Origin: Prorocentrum cordatum
Lineage: Eukaryota; Sar; Dinophyceae; Prorocentrales; Prorocentraceae
Length of the DNA: 64,000 bases
Assembly (NCBI GenBank): GCA_963575745.1
Contig: CAUYUJ010020760.1
Span: forward strand, 589,231 to 653,230
Direction of reading: 5' to 3'
The notes below the pieces were generated by a model that saw nothing but the letters and a program-made list of their open reading frames with translations, searched no databases and was not told where the DNA came from. Positions 1-10,430 of this stretch are shown in pieces. Both the position numbers and the translations under genes were made by a program. Within the stretch, counting starts at the first letter, position 1. Every line of letters begins with the position of its first letter.

Positions 1-520
1 TGATGGCGTCCTTGGCGATGCTCATCATGCGCATGAGGACTCTGATGGTGACGATGAATACGACGACGCTGATGGCGCTTCTCGCCTCGGTCTGTGCATG
101 CTGTTACTATCCTGAATGCCGGCGGGCCTGCCTTCCGTGACCGGCCCAATGTGAGCACCCGCGTCCGCGGCGTTAGGCTTATCTCCTCTTGCTTCTTCTG
201 CCTCCTTCCTTTTCCGTTCCTCCTCCGTCGCTCGCGTGGGTCTTTTGCGCGAGCACTTCGGACATAGTCCGCTGCGTGTGCGCACTCGCGATCCGCCTTT
301 CTGGCCAGGGGATGACAGCCCGTCCTCGGTGCGGTATCTTGTTTGTTTCTGCCGCAGCCCGCTTCTCTTTCCGCTCCTCCTCCTCCTCCTCCTCCTCCTC
401 CTCTTCCTCCTCCTCCTCCTCCTCCTCCGCCCCGCTCCCGCCGGGTCCTTTCTGGGGGCGCCCGAGGTGGCCCATTTGGGAGCCTCTGTCCGCGCCGGCG
501 CTGTGCAGGTGGGCCCGCGG
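1..520. repeat. Segmental duplication, copy 1
   Basis: This segment is closely similar to 1845-2340. Both carry a GAT-rich start, the stretch 'cgcctcggtctgtgcatg', the stretch 'gagcacccgcgtccgcggc', and a pyrimidine-rich tail that runs into 'cttgtttgtttctgcc'. The copies differ by scattered substitutions and by the length of the CTC tract (about 374-430 here). No frame has convincing coding character: the long frames are microsatellite translations. Confidence 0.75.
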
Positions 521-1149
521 GCTGGCTAGGGCTTCGCCGCTCTCCTTCGCGATGCTGCCGGGGCCGGGGGCGCCCGGCCCGCGGGCGCGTCGAGGCTTCA
601 ACGCGCGCTTCGACTCGATCTCCGAGGGAGCCAGAAACAATGGGGAGATTCTTGCCTCGGTCGCTTCTCTTCCGCTTCTGCTGTCACCGCCCCTCGTTCC
701 CCCTTCCCTCTTCCCCCTCCCCCGCTCCCCCTGCCCCGCCAACCCTCTGCCCCGCCCGTCCCCGCTCCTCCCGGAGGACTCCTTCCTGCCTGGCGCCGCG
801 GCGCCGCCGTCGTCTTCTCCTGCTCCGCGATCCCGCTCGGTTTTTTGACAGTTTTGGAGGGGTCAGCGGGGCATCGCGGCGGCCCCCCTATCCACAATGG
901 CCCAAAGAGGCCCCCCCCCGCCAGAGTGAAGACCCAAAACGCCAAGAACAGCCTCCACAAAGCTTAGGGTGCCTCGGAGACGCCCCCAAAGCCCTCCTGC
1001 AGCCTCCCCCTACCCAGCGCTTCAAGACGACCGAAGAGGGCCCAGAGACAACCCGATAAGACGGCAGGCACGACTGCCCAAGAGAGCCCCACGAGGCTCC
1101 CAAGACTGCTCCCACGGGGCCCCAGGACACCCCCACGAAAACCCACTCG

Positions 1150-1900
1150 CGCCCAGAGCCCCCCATGATGGCCCACGACAGTTCCATGACATCTTTCGAT
1201 CATGATGACGATGACGATGATGGTAGTGATTATGTCCATGATGATGACGATGATGATGGTGATGATGGTGATGGTGGACATGCCCGCCAGCCCCCATTTC
1301 ACGTGCCCCAGAAACGTCTTTGCAGAGCACGTAAACTTACGGCCGTGATGTCGATGGCGATGACGATGACGGTGGCGCATATGATAATGGAGATTATGAT
1401 GACGACGGCGATGACGAATCTGATGCGCATAACGACGAGTAGAAGATGATAATGACGATCTTGGTGATGCCGATCGTGCACGTGAGGACCGCGCACTCTT
1501 TCCGGATCACGTACAATCACGACGTTCAAAATGATTGCGATGCCGATGCCGGTGACGATGATGATGATAAGTGTGTTCATGATGGTGATGGTGATGATGG
1601 CGGTTGTGATGATGGAGATTTCCGCCAGCCCCAACTTCACGTGCTCCGGAAACGCGTATCTGGATCACGTAAACATGCGATGGCGATGTCGATGACGATG
1701 ACGATGGCGATGACGACGGCGATGACGATGATGATGAGGATGATGATGACGATAGTGATTATTATGATGATGGAACTGATCCATGGCTACAAGATGATGA
1801 TGATGATGATGATGCTGCTGCTGATGATGATGATGATGATGATGACGGCTTCGGCGATGTTGATGATGTACATGAGGATCCTGATGGTGACGATGGGGAC
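1150..1900. repeat. GAT/GAC/GCG low-complexity tract with internal duplication
   Basis: Mixed GATGAC and GATGAT trinucleotides dominate. Two subsegments (about 1284-1375 and 1622-1715) are homologous. Each has 'cgccagcccc', then a ttcacgtg box, then 'acgtaaac', and then renewed GAT repeats, giving a period of about 340 bp. Long frames through it give only His/Asp/Met runs. I see no gene. Confidence 0.7.
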
Positions 1901-2340
1901 AACGATGCTGATGGCATTTCTCGCCTCGGTCTGTGCATGTTGTTGGCATCCTGACTGCAGGCAGGTTTGCCTGCCGTGGCCGGCCCGACGTGAGCACCCG
2001 CGTCCGCGGCGTTCGTCTTCTCTCCTCCTGCTTCTTCTTTCTTTTGTTTTGTCCCCCCTTTCTCCTCCTTCGCTCGGTCCTCAGCGCGAGCACCTCGGGC
2101 ATACTGTAGTCCGATGCGTCTGCGCACTCGCGAGCCGCATGTTTGCCCGGGGGATGTCAGCCCATCTTCGGTGCGGTACGTATCTTGTTTGTTTCTGCCC
2201 GCTTCTCTTTCCGCTCCTCCGACTTCGTTCTGTTCTTCCATCTCCCCTTCTCCCGCCGTGTCGTTTTTGGGAACGCCCACCGTGGCTTATTGGATGCCTA
2301 TATGTGGTGCCTGCGCCCGCGCGGGGGCCGCGCGACTCCT
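1845..2340. repeat. Segmental duplication, copy 2
   Basis: Second copy of the segment at 1-520, in the same orientation. Similarity starts in the GAT tract and continues past the cttgtttgtttctgcc stretch at about 2185. The CTC microsatellite of copy 1 is nearly absent here, so that tract expanded or contracted after duplication. Confidence 0.75.
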
Positions 2341-2802
2341 GGGGCGCAGTCGACGCGCGGCCTGACCTGCGCCGCCGCCGCCGCTGGCGTCGCCCGGCCG
2401 CGCCGCTCCCGCCGCTGCTCATCGCCGACGCGCCGTTCCCGCTTCCCTGCGTGAAAGAGGGTCGTCAGCGGAGGCGCCGATACTGATGCCGCTGCTCTTG
2501 AGAGAGCCCTCGTCGCCGCACCTGGAGTCGCTTCGGGGTAGCGGTCAGAACTGCGCCCCGGGAGAGGCGCAGCCCAGGGGCCCAGGGGCCCAGGGGCCCA
2601 GGGGGCCAGGGTCCAATGTCAGACGGGCAGAGGAGGATCAGAGCGTGAGTTACCTACCCCGCTTTCGCTTCCAAGCGAAACCAAGCCATACCACGCGCCT
2701 CCTCGTCAAGCGGCCTGACCAGTACAGGCTGCAATCTGGCATCGTTTGGTATATCTTGGAAGCGAGGGTGGTCAAAAGCGAGGTAGGTTTGTTTCTCCCC
2801 TA

Positions 2803-2853
2803 GAGGAGGAGGAGGAGGAGGAGGAGGAGGAGGAGGAGGAGGAGGATGAGGAG
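2803..2853. repeat. GAG/GAT triplet microsatellite
   Basis: Uninterrupted GAG triplets ending in GAG/GAT. All frames are homopolymeric, and no surrounding coding domain is visible. Confidence 0.9.
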
Positions 2854-2964
2854 GATGAAAAGGAGGGAAAAACAGGGACAACAACGAGGGCGCCCACCAG
2901 GACGAGGACGAGCCTCAATGAGGTTTGCAGCTATCACCCTCCGTGCGTCGCAAGTGCTTCTATT

Positions 2965-3297
2965 ATTTATGTATGCATGTATGTATGTATGTAAGTATGC
3001 ATGCATGCATGTATGTATGCATGTATGTAGGTATGTAGATCTGTAGGTATGATTGCATGCATGTCTGCCTGTCTGCCTGTCTGTATGTATGCATGCATGT
3101 ATGTACGTATGTATGCATGCATGCATACATGTATGTATGTATGTGCGTATGTATGCGTGTATGTATGCATGCATGTATGTATGTATGTATGTATGCATGC
3201 ATGCATGCATGCATGTATGTGTGTGTGTGTATGTATGTATGCATGTTTGTGGGTATGTGTGTATGTGTGTTTGGGCGTGTGTGTGTGTTTGTGTGTA

Positions 3298-3336
<39 letters not shown>

Positions 3337-3365
3337 CTATGTGTGTGCGTGTGTGTGTGCGCTTG
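2965..3365. repeat. ATGT/ATGC tetranucleotide array with GT and GA tracts
   Basis: A tetranucleotide array alternating ATGT and ATGC runs to about 3245. It is followed by a TG-rich stretch, a pure GA tract at 3303-3334, and another TG stretch. The alternating purine-pyrimidine steps make it a Z-DNA candidate. Frames through it give only His/Tyr/Met/Cys runs. Confidence 0.9.
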
Positions 3366-3545
3366 CGTGCGTTGGCCAGCGTGGGCCCCAATCGATGCAT
3401 GATTATACCGTGGAGGTGTGAGGTATGCGGCGCGACAGCCATGCCGTGCGGGCCAGGTGGCGTGCGCACGGGAGGTGGTGCGAGGTATTTGTTGAAATCA
3501 ACATCGTGCGGGGATTACGCGCAAGGCGAAAACCCAACGCGCAAT

Positions 3546-3666
3546 CCCTCAAGCCCCCTGAAGCCCCTCAAGCGGGGCCCCATTGAGCCCCTGGAGCCCC
3601 TCAAGAGCCCCTTGCAGCCCCTGAAGCCCCTCAAGAGCCCCCTGAAGCCCCTCAAGAGCCCCCAAA
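3546..3666. repeat. CCCCTCAAG/CCCCTGAAG short tandem array
   Basis: Short units of the type AGCCCCTCAAG and AGCCCCTGAAG alternate, with a higher period near 24 bp. The array directly abuts the hairpin that opens the next array. Confidence 0.8.
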
Positions 3667-3667
3667 A

Positions 3668-3705
3668 GCTCCACAGGCCAAATGAATCGTTTTGGCCCGT
3701 GGAGC
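3668..3705. repeat. Boundary hairpin, left end of array
   Basis: Inverted repeat with arms GCTCCACAGGCCAAA and TTTTGGCCCGTGGAGC around a 7-nt loop. The left arm is the start of the array monomer. The right arm is the same sequence inverted, so the first unit is followed at once by a flipped piece. A matching hairpin closes the array at 6171-6210. Confidence 0.85.
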
Positions 3706-6170
3706 GTGGGCAACCTGGGGGCCCGACGCGCGAGGCCCGACAAAAAAAACACAGGCCACAGCACCAAACCCCGAGAGCCCCGCAGGCCAAAACCCAGGTC
3801 ACGATCCTTCCTTTGGGCCCCGACAGCCCCGCAGGCCAGAACCCAGGTCACGATTCTTCCAGTGGGCCCGGGGATTCCACAGGCCAGGACCCAGGTCGCG
3901 ATTCCTTCAGTGGGCTGGGCCACGGGAGCAGCGGGGCACCCCCCTTGCGCGCGCCCCCGGCAGGGCTCGGCGACCCGACGCGCCACGCCAAGAGAGAAAG
4001 CCCCACAGGCCAAAACCCAGGTCACGATTCCTCCTTTGGGCCCAGAGGGATCCACAGGCCAAAACCCAGGTCACGATTCCTCCTTTGGGCCTGGGAGTTC
4101 CACAGGCCAGAACCCAGGTCACGTTTCTTTCTGTGGGCCGGGCCACGGGGGCAGCGGAACAGCGGAGCAACCTCCCGCGCGCGCCCCCCCGGCAGGGAGG
4201 GCCCAGGGCCCGACGCGCAAGACCCCCCCCCCAAAAAAACCCACAGGCTCAAGCCCAGGTCACGATTCTTCCTTTGGGCTCTGGGAGCTCCGCAAGCCAG
4301 AACCCAGGTCACGATTTTGTATGTGAACCAGGCCACGGGAGCAGCGGAGCAGCGGCGCGCCCATCCCCCCGCGCGCGCCCCTGGCAGGGCCCAAGGCCCC
4401 AGGGCCCGACGCGCAAGGCCACCTGTAAAAAAACCACAGGCCAAAACCCGGGTCACGATTTTTTCCTGGGCTCCGAGAGCCCCACAGGCCAAAACCCAGG
4501 TCACGACTTTTCCTTTGGGCTCCGGAGCAGCGGAGCAGCAGAACACCAGCTCCCCCGCGCGCGCCCCAGGCAGGGCCAGGGGCCTGACGCGCAAGGCTCC
4601 CCAACAAAATCCCCAGGCCAAAACTCAGGTCACGATTCTTCCTTCGGGTTCAGGAAGCTCCACAGGCCAAAAACTCAGGTCACGATTCCTTCTGTGGGCT
4701 GGGCCACGGGAGCAGCGGAACAGCGGAACACCCCCTCCCCCGCGCGCGCCCCCAGCAGGACCCGGGGGCCCGACGCGCAAGGCCCCCCCAAAAAGGACCC
4801 CACAGGCCCAAACCCATGTCACGATTCTTCCTTTGGGCCCCGGGAGCTCCACAGGCCAAATCCCGGGGCACGATTCTTCCTTTGGGCCTGGAAGCTCCAG
4901 AGGCCAGAATCCAGGTCACGATTCCTTCTGTGGGCCGGGCCACGGGAACACTGGAGCAGCGGAACACACACACATACACACACACACGCACACACACACA
5001 CGCACACACACACACACACACACCCGCGCGCGCCCCCGGCAAGGTCCGGAGGCCCGACGCCAAAGGCCCCCCCAAAAATCCACAGGCCCAAACCCAGGTA
5101 ATTAACGATGACTCCTCTGGGCCGCGAGGGCTCCACAGGCTCAAACCCAGGTCACGATTCTTCTTTTGGGCACCAGGAGCTCCACAGGCCAGAAGTCAGG
5201 TCACGATTCCATATGCGGGCCAGGCCACGGGAGCAGCGGAGCAGCAGCGCACCCCTCCCCCCGCGCGCCCCTCCCAGCAGGGCCCAAGGCCCCAGGGCCC
5301 GACGCGCAAGGCCCCCTTACAAGAACCACAGGCCAAAACCCAGGTCACGATTTTTTCCTGGGCCCCGAGAGCTCCACAGGCCCAAACCCAGGTCACGATT
5401 CCTCTTGTGGGCTGGGACAACGGGGGCAGCGGAGCCGCGGAGCACCCCCCTCCCCCCGCGTGCACCTCCGGCAGGGAGGACCCCAAAGCCTGACGCGCAA
5501 GGCCAACAAAAAAAACGCAGGTCAAAGCCTAGGCCACGATTCCTCCTTTGGGCCCCGAGAGCCCCACAGGCCATAACCCAGCCCCACAGGCCCACGATTC
5601 TTCCTTTGGGCTCCGGGAGCTCCACAGGCCAACAGCTAGGTCACGATTCCATATGTGGGCCAGGCCACGGGAGCAGCGGAGCACCCTTCCGCGCGCGAGC
5701 CCCCGGCAGGGCCCAGGGTCCCGACGCGCAAGGCCAAAAAAGAATCTCCACAGGCCAGAACCCAGGTCACGATTCCTCCTTTGGGCCCGGGAGCTCCACA
5801 GGCCAAGACCCAGGCCACGATTCTTTCTGTGGGCGGGCCCCGGGAGCAGCGGAGCAGTGGAGCACGCCCCCCCGCGCGCGCCCCTCCTGGCAGGGCCCAG
5901 GGGCCCGCCGACGCGCAAGGCCCCCCCCAAAAAACCCACAGGCCAAAACCCAGGTCACGACTCCTCCTTTGGGCCCCGAGAGTTCCGCAGGCCAAAACCC
6001 GGATCACGATTCCTCCCTTGGGCTGCGGGAGCTCCACAGGCCAGAACCCAGGTCACGATTATTTTTGTGGGCCGGGCCACGGGAGCAGCGGAAGGCCAAA
6101 ACGACCGACGCGCAAGGCCAAAACAGCCGACGCGCAAGGCCAAAACCCGAGCGCGCAAGGCCAACACAAA
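3706..6170. repeat. GC-rich compound tandem array, CACAGGCCAAAACCCAGG type
   Basis: A short module (CACAGGCCAAAACCCAGG, then TCACGATTC, then ttcctttgggcc) recurs about 30 times. It alternates with a longer module that contains 'gggccgggccacgggagc', a GC-rich cgcgcgcgcccc stretch and 'cccgacgcgcaaggcc', giving higher-order units of roughly 220-340 bp. The CA tract at 4968-5023 sits inside one unit. Long frames (for example 3057-5105 plus) are periodic translations of the repeat and are not called as genes. Confidence 0.9.
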
Positions 6171-6210
6171 AACTCCACGGCCCAAACCAATTGTTTTGGC
6201 CTGTGGAGTT
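6171..6210. repeat. Boundary hairpin, right end of array
   Basis: Arms AACTCCACGGCCCAAA and TTTTGGCCTGTGGAGTT around a short loop. It is nearly the same palindrome as at 3668-3705, about 2.5 kb away, and marks the other edge of the array. Confidence 0.85.
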
Positions 6211-6329
6211 TCGTTTCGGCCTTGTCGTGCAAGCTGCGCGGTGTTAGCTGGAGGTGGGAACCGTGGGGTGTAAGACATGTGACGTGCGCTAGGCTGGGCA
6301 AGACACGCGGTGTGAGCTATGCGGCGTGG

Positions 6330-6565
6330 ACTGTGTGGTGACGCTGCGACGCGCAGGGTGAAAACACGGGGCGCCCACGAGGCGGCACAGGCGACAGCGC
6401 GGCGCAACCTCAGCGCGGCGACAGCGCGGCGCAACCCGAGCGCACGGGGCGCGCGCGAGGCGGCACGGGCCGCAGCGCGGCTCAGCTCCGGCATGCGCCC
6501 CGGGCGCGGAGCGCCCGCGAGGCGCCCGCGAGGCGGCACCGTGGCGCAGCCTCGGCAGGCCCTCC
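6330..6565. repeat. Degenerate 'gcggcac/gcggcgcaac' repeat
   Basis: Short units such as cacagcgcggcgcaac and gaggcggcacgggc recur irregularly, and again at 6770-6850 after the MITE. The MITE therefore interrupts a pre-existing repeat field. No coding signal. Confidence 0.6.
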
Positions 6566-6594
6566 AAGCGTGGGGCGCCCGCGAGGAACCCCAC

Positions 6595-6763
6595 GAGTTG
6601 GCTGAAGTCGGGCCTGTCCCTCTACAGCAGGAATGTCGTCAACACATCGTCTGGGGACTATTGTTTGCATACTTTTTGCTTCCTTTTCGAGTATTGTTTG
6701 AGTATCTTTACTTTTTCCTCGAAGATCCCCGTGTAGGGGGACAGGCCTGACTTAGGAGTTGGC
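6595..6763. mobile_element. MITE-like element (copy 1) with perfect 8-bp target duplication
   Basis: The element spans 6603-6755 (153 bp) and is bracketed by the direct repeat GAGTTGGC at 6595-6602 and 6756-6763. Its ends are inverted: the left starts TGAAGTCGGGCCTGTCCC and the right, read on the other strand, starts CTAAGTCAGGCCTGTCCC, giving terminal inverted repeats of about 22 bp. The interior is AT-rich, in strong contrast with its GC-rich surroundings, and has no frame. A diverged relative lies at 56926-57088. Eight-base target duplications are typical of hAT-like transposases, so a non-autonomous hAT-type MITE is the best reading. A dinoflagellate introner-type element is the alternative. 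Confidence 0.85.
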
Positions 6764-6984
6764 ACGGGCGGCGACGTGGCGCGCCCTTGGCACACCCCCC
6801 ATATGCGGGGCGTCCGCGAGGCGGCACGGGCGGCAAGGAGGCGAAGAGCCCTGAATACCCAACCACTCGCCAAAGAAAAGCAACAGCCCCGGACTGTCAA
6901 TCACTTTTGGGGGGGAAGCGCTGGTGGGCGGCATCCTGGGGCACAATGGCAATCACCCTCCGAACTTTGGCAAAGCCGTCGTCG

Positions 6985-7125
6985 TCCTTCTCCTCCTCCT
7001 CCTCCTCCTCCTCCTCCTACTCCTTCCTTCCCTCCTCCTCTTCCTTCCTCCTCCTCCTCCTCCTCCTCCTCCTCCTCCTCCTCCTCCTCATCCTCCTCCT
7101 CCTCCTCCTCCTTCCTCCTCCTTAG
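6985..7125. repeat. CTC triplet tract
   Basis: Polypyrimidine CTC/TCC triplets with few interruptions. The only long frames are Ser, Pro, Leu or Glu runs. The following stretch to 7400 is unique GC-rich sequence with no supported gene. Confidence 0.9.
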
Positions 7126-7404
7126 ACCATCTCTGGGAGGGCCTGCACCCTCGCACTGGGCAGCCGCTGCAGTCGTCTGTGCAGGGACAGCTGAGGCCTC
7201 GCCCATTCGGCGAATAAGTCCTCGACGCCACCTACTGGGGCCTGGTCGTGGTCGAGGACGATTGCGCCGTGTCGGGCTAGCCTCCTGTCCCTTCCTCGTG
7301 CGGCACTCCCGTGCGGGATGCGCCCGAGGCTTTCCTTGTCAGGCTCTCGCCTGAGTCTGTCTGCGTAGCCAGCCCCGCTTGCATGCTTTCAGCCGCGCCT
7401 GGAC

Positions 7405-7780
7405 AAAGACTCCTCCTTCCTCCTCTTCCTCCTCTCCTCTCCTGCTCCTGATCATCCTGCTCCTCCTCCTCTTACTCCTCCTCCTCCTCCTCGTCCTCTC
7501 CTCCTCCTCCTCCTCCTCCTCCTCCTCCTCCTCCTCCTCCTCCTCCTCTTTCTCCTCCTCTTCTCTTCCTTCTCCTCCTCCTCCCCTCTCTCCTCCTCCC
7601 TCCTCCTCCTCCTCCTCCTCCCTCCTCCTCCTCCTCCTCCTCCTCCTTCTCCCCCTCCTCCTCCTCCTCTCCTCCTCCTCCTCCTCCTCCTCCTCCCCTC
7701 CTCCTCCCCTCCTCCCCTCCTCCTCCTCTCTCCTCCTCTCTCTCCTCCTCCTCCTCCTCCTCCTCCTCCTCCTCGCCCCG
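7405..7780. repeat. Long CTC/TCC polypyrimidine tract
   Basis: About 375 nt of almost pure pyrimidine on the plus strand. Long frames here are homopolymer artefacts. Paired with the purine tracts at 7930-8162 and 8727-9064 it could form an extended foldback. Confidence 0.9.
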
Positions 7781-7929
7781 CTGTGGACAAAAACTCCTCC
7801 CTCCTCCTCCAATTTCTTGGACCCGCTCGAGCCCCGGGCCCGGTCGCGAGCCCCAGGCCCTCGCTGTGGCGACGGGGGGCTGCCCTGTCGCTCGGGCCCC
7901 TCTCCTGCCCCGTCGCCTTGACAGCGGGG

Positions 7930-8162
7930 CGAGGGGGGAGGAGGGGGAGGAGGGGGGGGAGGAGGGGGAGGAGGAGGAGGAGGAGGAGGAGGAGGAGGAG
8001 GAGGAGGAGGAGGAGGAGGAGGAGGAGCAGGAGCAGGAGCAGGAGGAGGAGGAGGAGGAGGAGGAGGAGGAGGGAGGAGCATGAGCATGAGCAGGAGGAG
8101 GAGGAGGAGGAGGAGGAGGAGGAGGAGGAGGAGGAGGAGGAGGAGGAGGAGGAGGAGGAGGA
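7930..8162. repeat. GGA/GAG polypurine tract
   Basis: Purine-rich GGA triplets, opposite in strand to the preceding tract, with a few GAGCAG/GAGCAT interruptions near 8026-8093. Confidence 0.9.
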
Positions 8163-8726
8163 AGGGGCCCCTTGGTCGCGGGGTTCCCCCGCGCCAGGGC
8201 ACAGCGGCGCAGCCGCCCAGAAGGCCTGCAGCTGGAGCCTCACGGGCACTGCACAACAAAAAAGACAAGACCTCCAGGAGCCTTTCGGATCCCTTCCCTC
8301 TCGACTGCCCGCCGGCGGCGCCCTCCGCCCCCCCCTTTCCCTTCCATGAACCAGGGGCAAGGACAAGGGGGACCTGCCCAATGGGAGAAACATCGACCCC
8401 CGATCGCACACTCATCGCCAGTCGGAGCCCGGGTGCCCAACCTGCCCAGGAGCGTGCGGAGTCGCTACCGAGGCCCCGACGCCGATCTGGTGGCGAGGCA
8501 TCGCCGATGCCAGGTCGATGGCACCGCCGATCCTGAGTAAACGCTTCCTCGCCCGCCGCAGGTGGGCCGACCAGTGCCACCGCGGCGTGGAGTACTTTTT
8601 GCTCCACGAGGCCCGCCGCCTGGGACCGGCGGCCTGGCGTCCGCGCGCTGGGCCGCGACCGCATCCGCGCTTTGGAAGCACCGGCCGGCTGAGGGACCGG
8701 TCCTCGTGGATCAAAGGGGTGCCGTG

Positions 8727-9064
8727 GAAGGGAGGAGGAGGAGGAGGAGGAGGAAGAGGAGGAGGAGGAGGAGGAGGAGGAGGAGGAGGAGGAGGAGGAG
8801 GAGGAGGGGAGAGAAGAGGAGGAGGGAGGAGGAGGAGGAGGAGGAGGAGGAGGAGAAGAGGAGGAGGAGGAGGAGGAGGAGGAGGAGGAGGAGGAGGAGT
8901 AAGAGGAGGAGGAGCAGGATGATCAGGAGCAGGAGAGAAGAGGAGGAAGAGGAGGAAGAGGAGGACGACGAGAATCGAGGAGGAGAAGGAGGAGGAGAAG
9001 GAAAAGGAGGAGGAGGACGACGAGGATCGAGGAGGAGGAGGATGAGGAGGATGAGGAGAAGGAG
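8727..9064. repeat. Second GGA/GAG polypurine tract
   Basis: About 340 nt of GGA/GAG triplets with GACGAC and GATGAG interruptions toward the right end. The sequence between the two purine tracts (8163-8726) is GC-rich and shows no gene I can support. Confidence 0.9.
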
Positions 9065-9205
9065 GTGTGAGTCGCAGTGTATTGCCTGATGCAGTGAGTG
9101 AGTGAAGGGGAGCGTTCATATGCTTCCCTCCGCCCGCTGCCGTGTTCGTATCAACTTGATTCGATTGTTCAGGCTTCGGCGGCCCATGGCGTGCGCCACG
9201 AGGAA

Positions 9206-9364
9206 AATCAGTCCCGCCACAACTGGGGGAGCTGTGGTCCTTACCCCCCTGGGGGACCCATCGATTTCGACACCCCTCTCGAAAGATCGTCGGTGCGATG
9301 GGTTCCCCCAGGGGGGTAAGGACCACAGCTCCCCCAGTTGTGGCTGGTCGGAGAATCAGTCCCG
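9206..9364. mobile_element. Foldback element with 47/48-nt arms between 11-bp direct repeats
   Basis: The left arm is 9217-9263 and the right arm 9296-9343. They are perfectly complementary apart from one extra T in the right arm. Arm ends read CCACAACTGGGGGAG and CTCCCCCAGTTGTGG. The loop (9264-9295) contains a smaller TTTCGA/TCGAAA pairing. An identical 11-bp AATCAGTCCCG lies at 9206-9216 and 9354-9364 and looks like a target duplication, although 10 nt separate the right copy from the right arm. It has no coding capacity. The near-perfect arms indicate recent origin or gene conversion. Confidence 0.85.
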
Positions 9365-10430
9365 GGGGTGGAGCTGATCACCGCGAAGGCTCCGGGCGGA
9401 GCCACTGTGTAGATTGGGATGAGCGCTGATCTTGAGCCGGGTTAAGTCTTCCAAAGAGCACAATGCCTGATGGGTCGGCCCAAGGAGATGGTGGTGGCGC
9501 TGGACTCCTCCTCCTCCTCCTCCTCCTCCTCCTCCTCCTTGTGGAGGCGTCTGTCTGGCAACGGAAATGATGCTGCGACGGAGCGCAAGAGCTGGAGACG
9601 GTGGATCGGAGCCGAGCTTGCCGCGGAGATCCGACGTGGCGTGCCGCCGGAGGCGGTCGGGCCCCTGGCGCTGGGAAAACCAGCTGCGTGAGCTGATTCT
9701 CTACCCTACAGTCGGGGCGCTGAAGAAGGAACCCTTCTCGTTGGCGAGGGGCTCGGTGTTCCTTGATTGTTTTACAGTTCGCGTGGGGCTTCCATGGGAA
9801 ATCGAAGTTCAACTTATGGGAAAAAGGGGCCTCGTTCCTCATTTAGGGTTCCTCAGGTCAACGCCCCGACTGTGCCCTCTGCTATCCCCCCCTTGGCGCC
9901 CCCCCTCGGCAGATTTCGGGAGGGGCGCTGCCCAGAAGGGCCGCCCCGTCGTTGCGCAGGGCGGCCTCGGACCCTGGAGCAGGCCCTGCCGCCGCAGGCG
10001 GCGGCGGCGACGATCGGCTGGGGGGCCACGCGTGCGCAGGCTGCGAGCGAACGCCGTCGCTCCTGGCGCCACGGCCGGCACTTGAGCGGCGGGAGGTTCG
10101 GTCGCCGGCCGACGTCGCTTCCCGCTCCCGCACGCTGTGCTTTGCAGAACGCTCCAAAACGTTTTTCGTATGCATTCTTGTCTTCAGGAGGGAAAGAAAC
10201 ACACAGACACAATCAACCGTCGACTCCCAGGAACACATGGGAAAATATGGGAAGTGCGGGGGAAGACGAAAACCCAAGAAATATAGGAAAATATGGGGAA
10301 TCCTGTTACTTGTGTCTGTGTATTTGTGTGTCTCAGGGCCCCTTCATTTCTCTCCACCCGAAACCACTCCTGTGGTCGCTGGCGCTTTGAACTCCATGCC
10401 CCCTCTGACCGTCCAGAAACCGCTTCCACC
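9365..10430. other. No gene supported; GC-rich intergenic stretch
   Basis: Contains a CTC tract at 9506-9538 and otherwise unique sequence. Open frames on both strands overlap each other and show no family motifs. Confidence 0.5.

Noticed and set aside
3057-5105. 682-codon plus frame
   Set aside because: It joins an ATGT microsatellite translation to the GC-rich tandem array translation; both parts are periodic.
7339-8664. Frames with Pro, Leu, Ser, Glu or Arg runs
   Set aside because: Artefacts of CTC/GAG triplets; every frame is open and homopolymeric.
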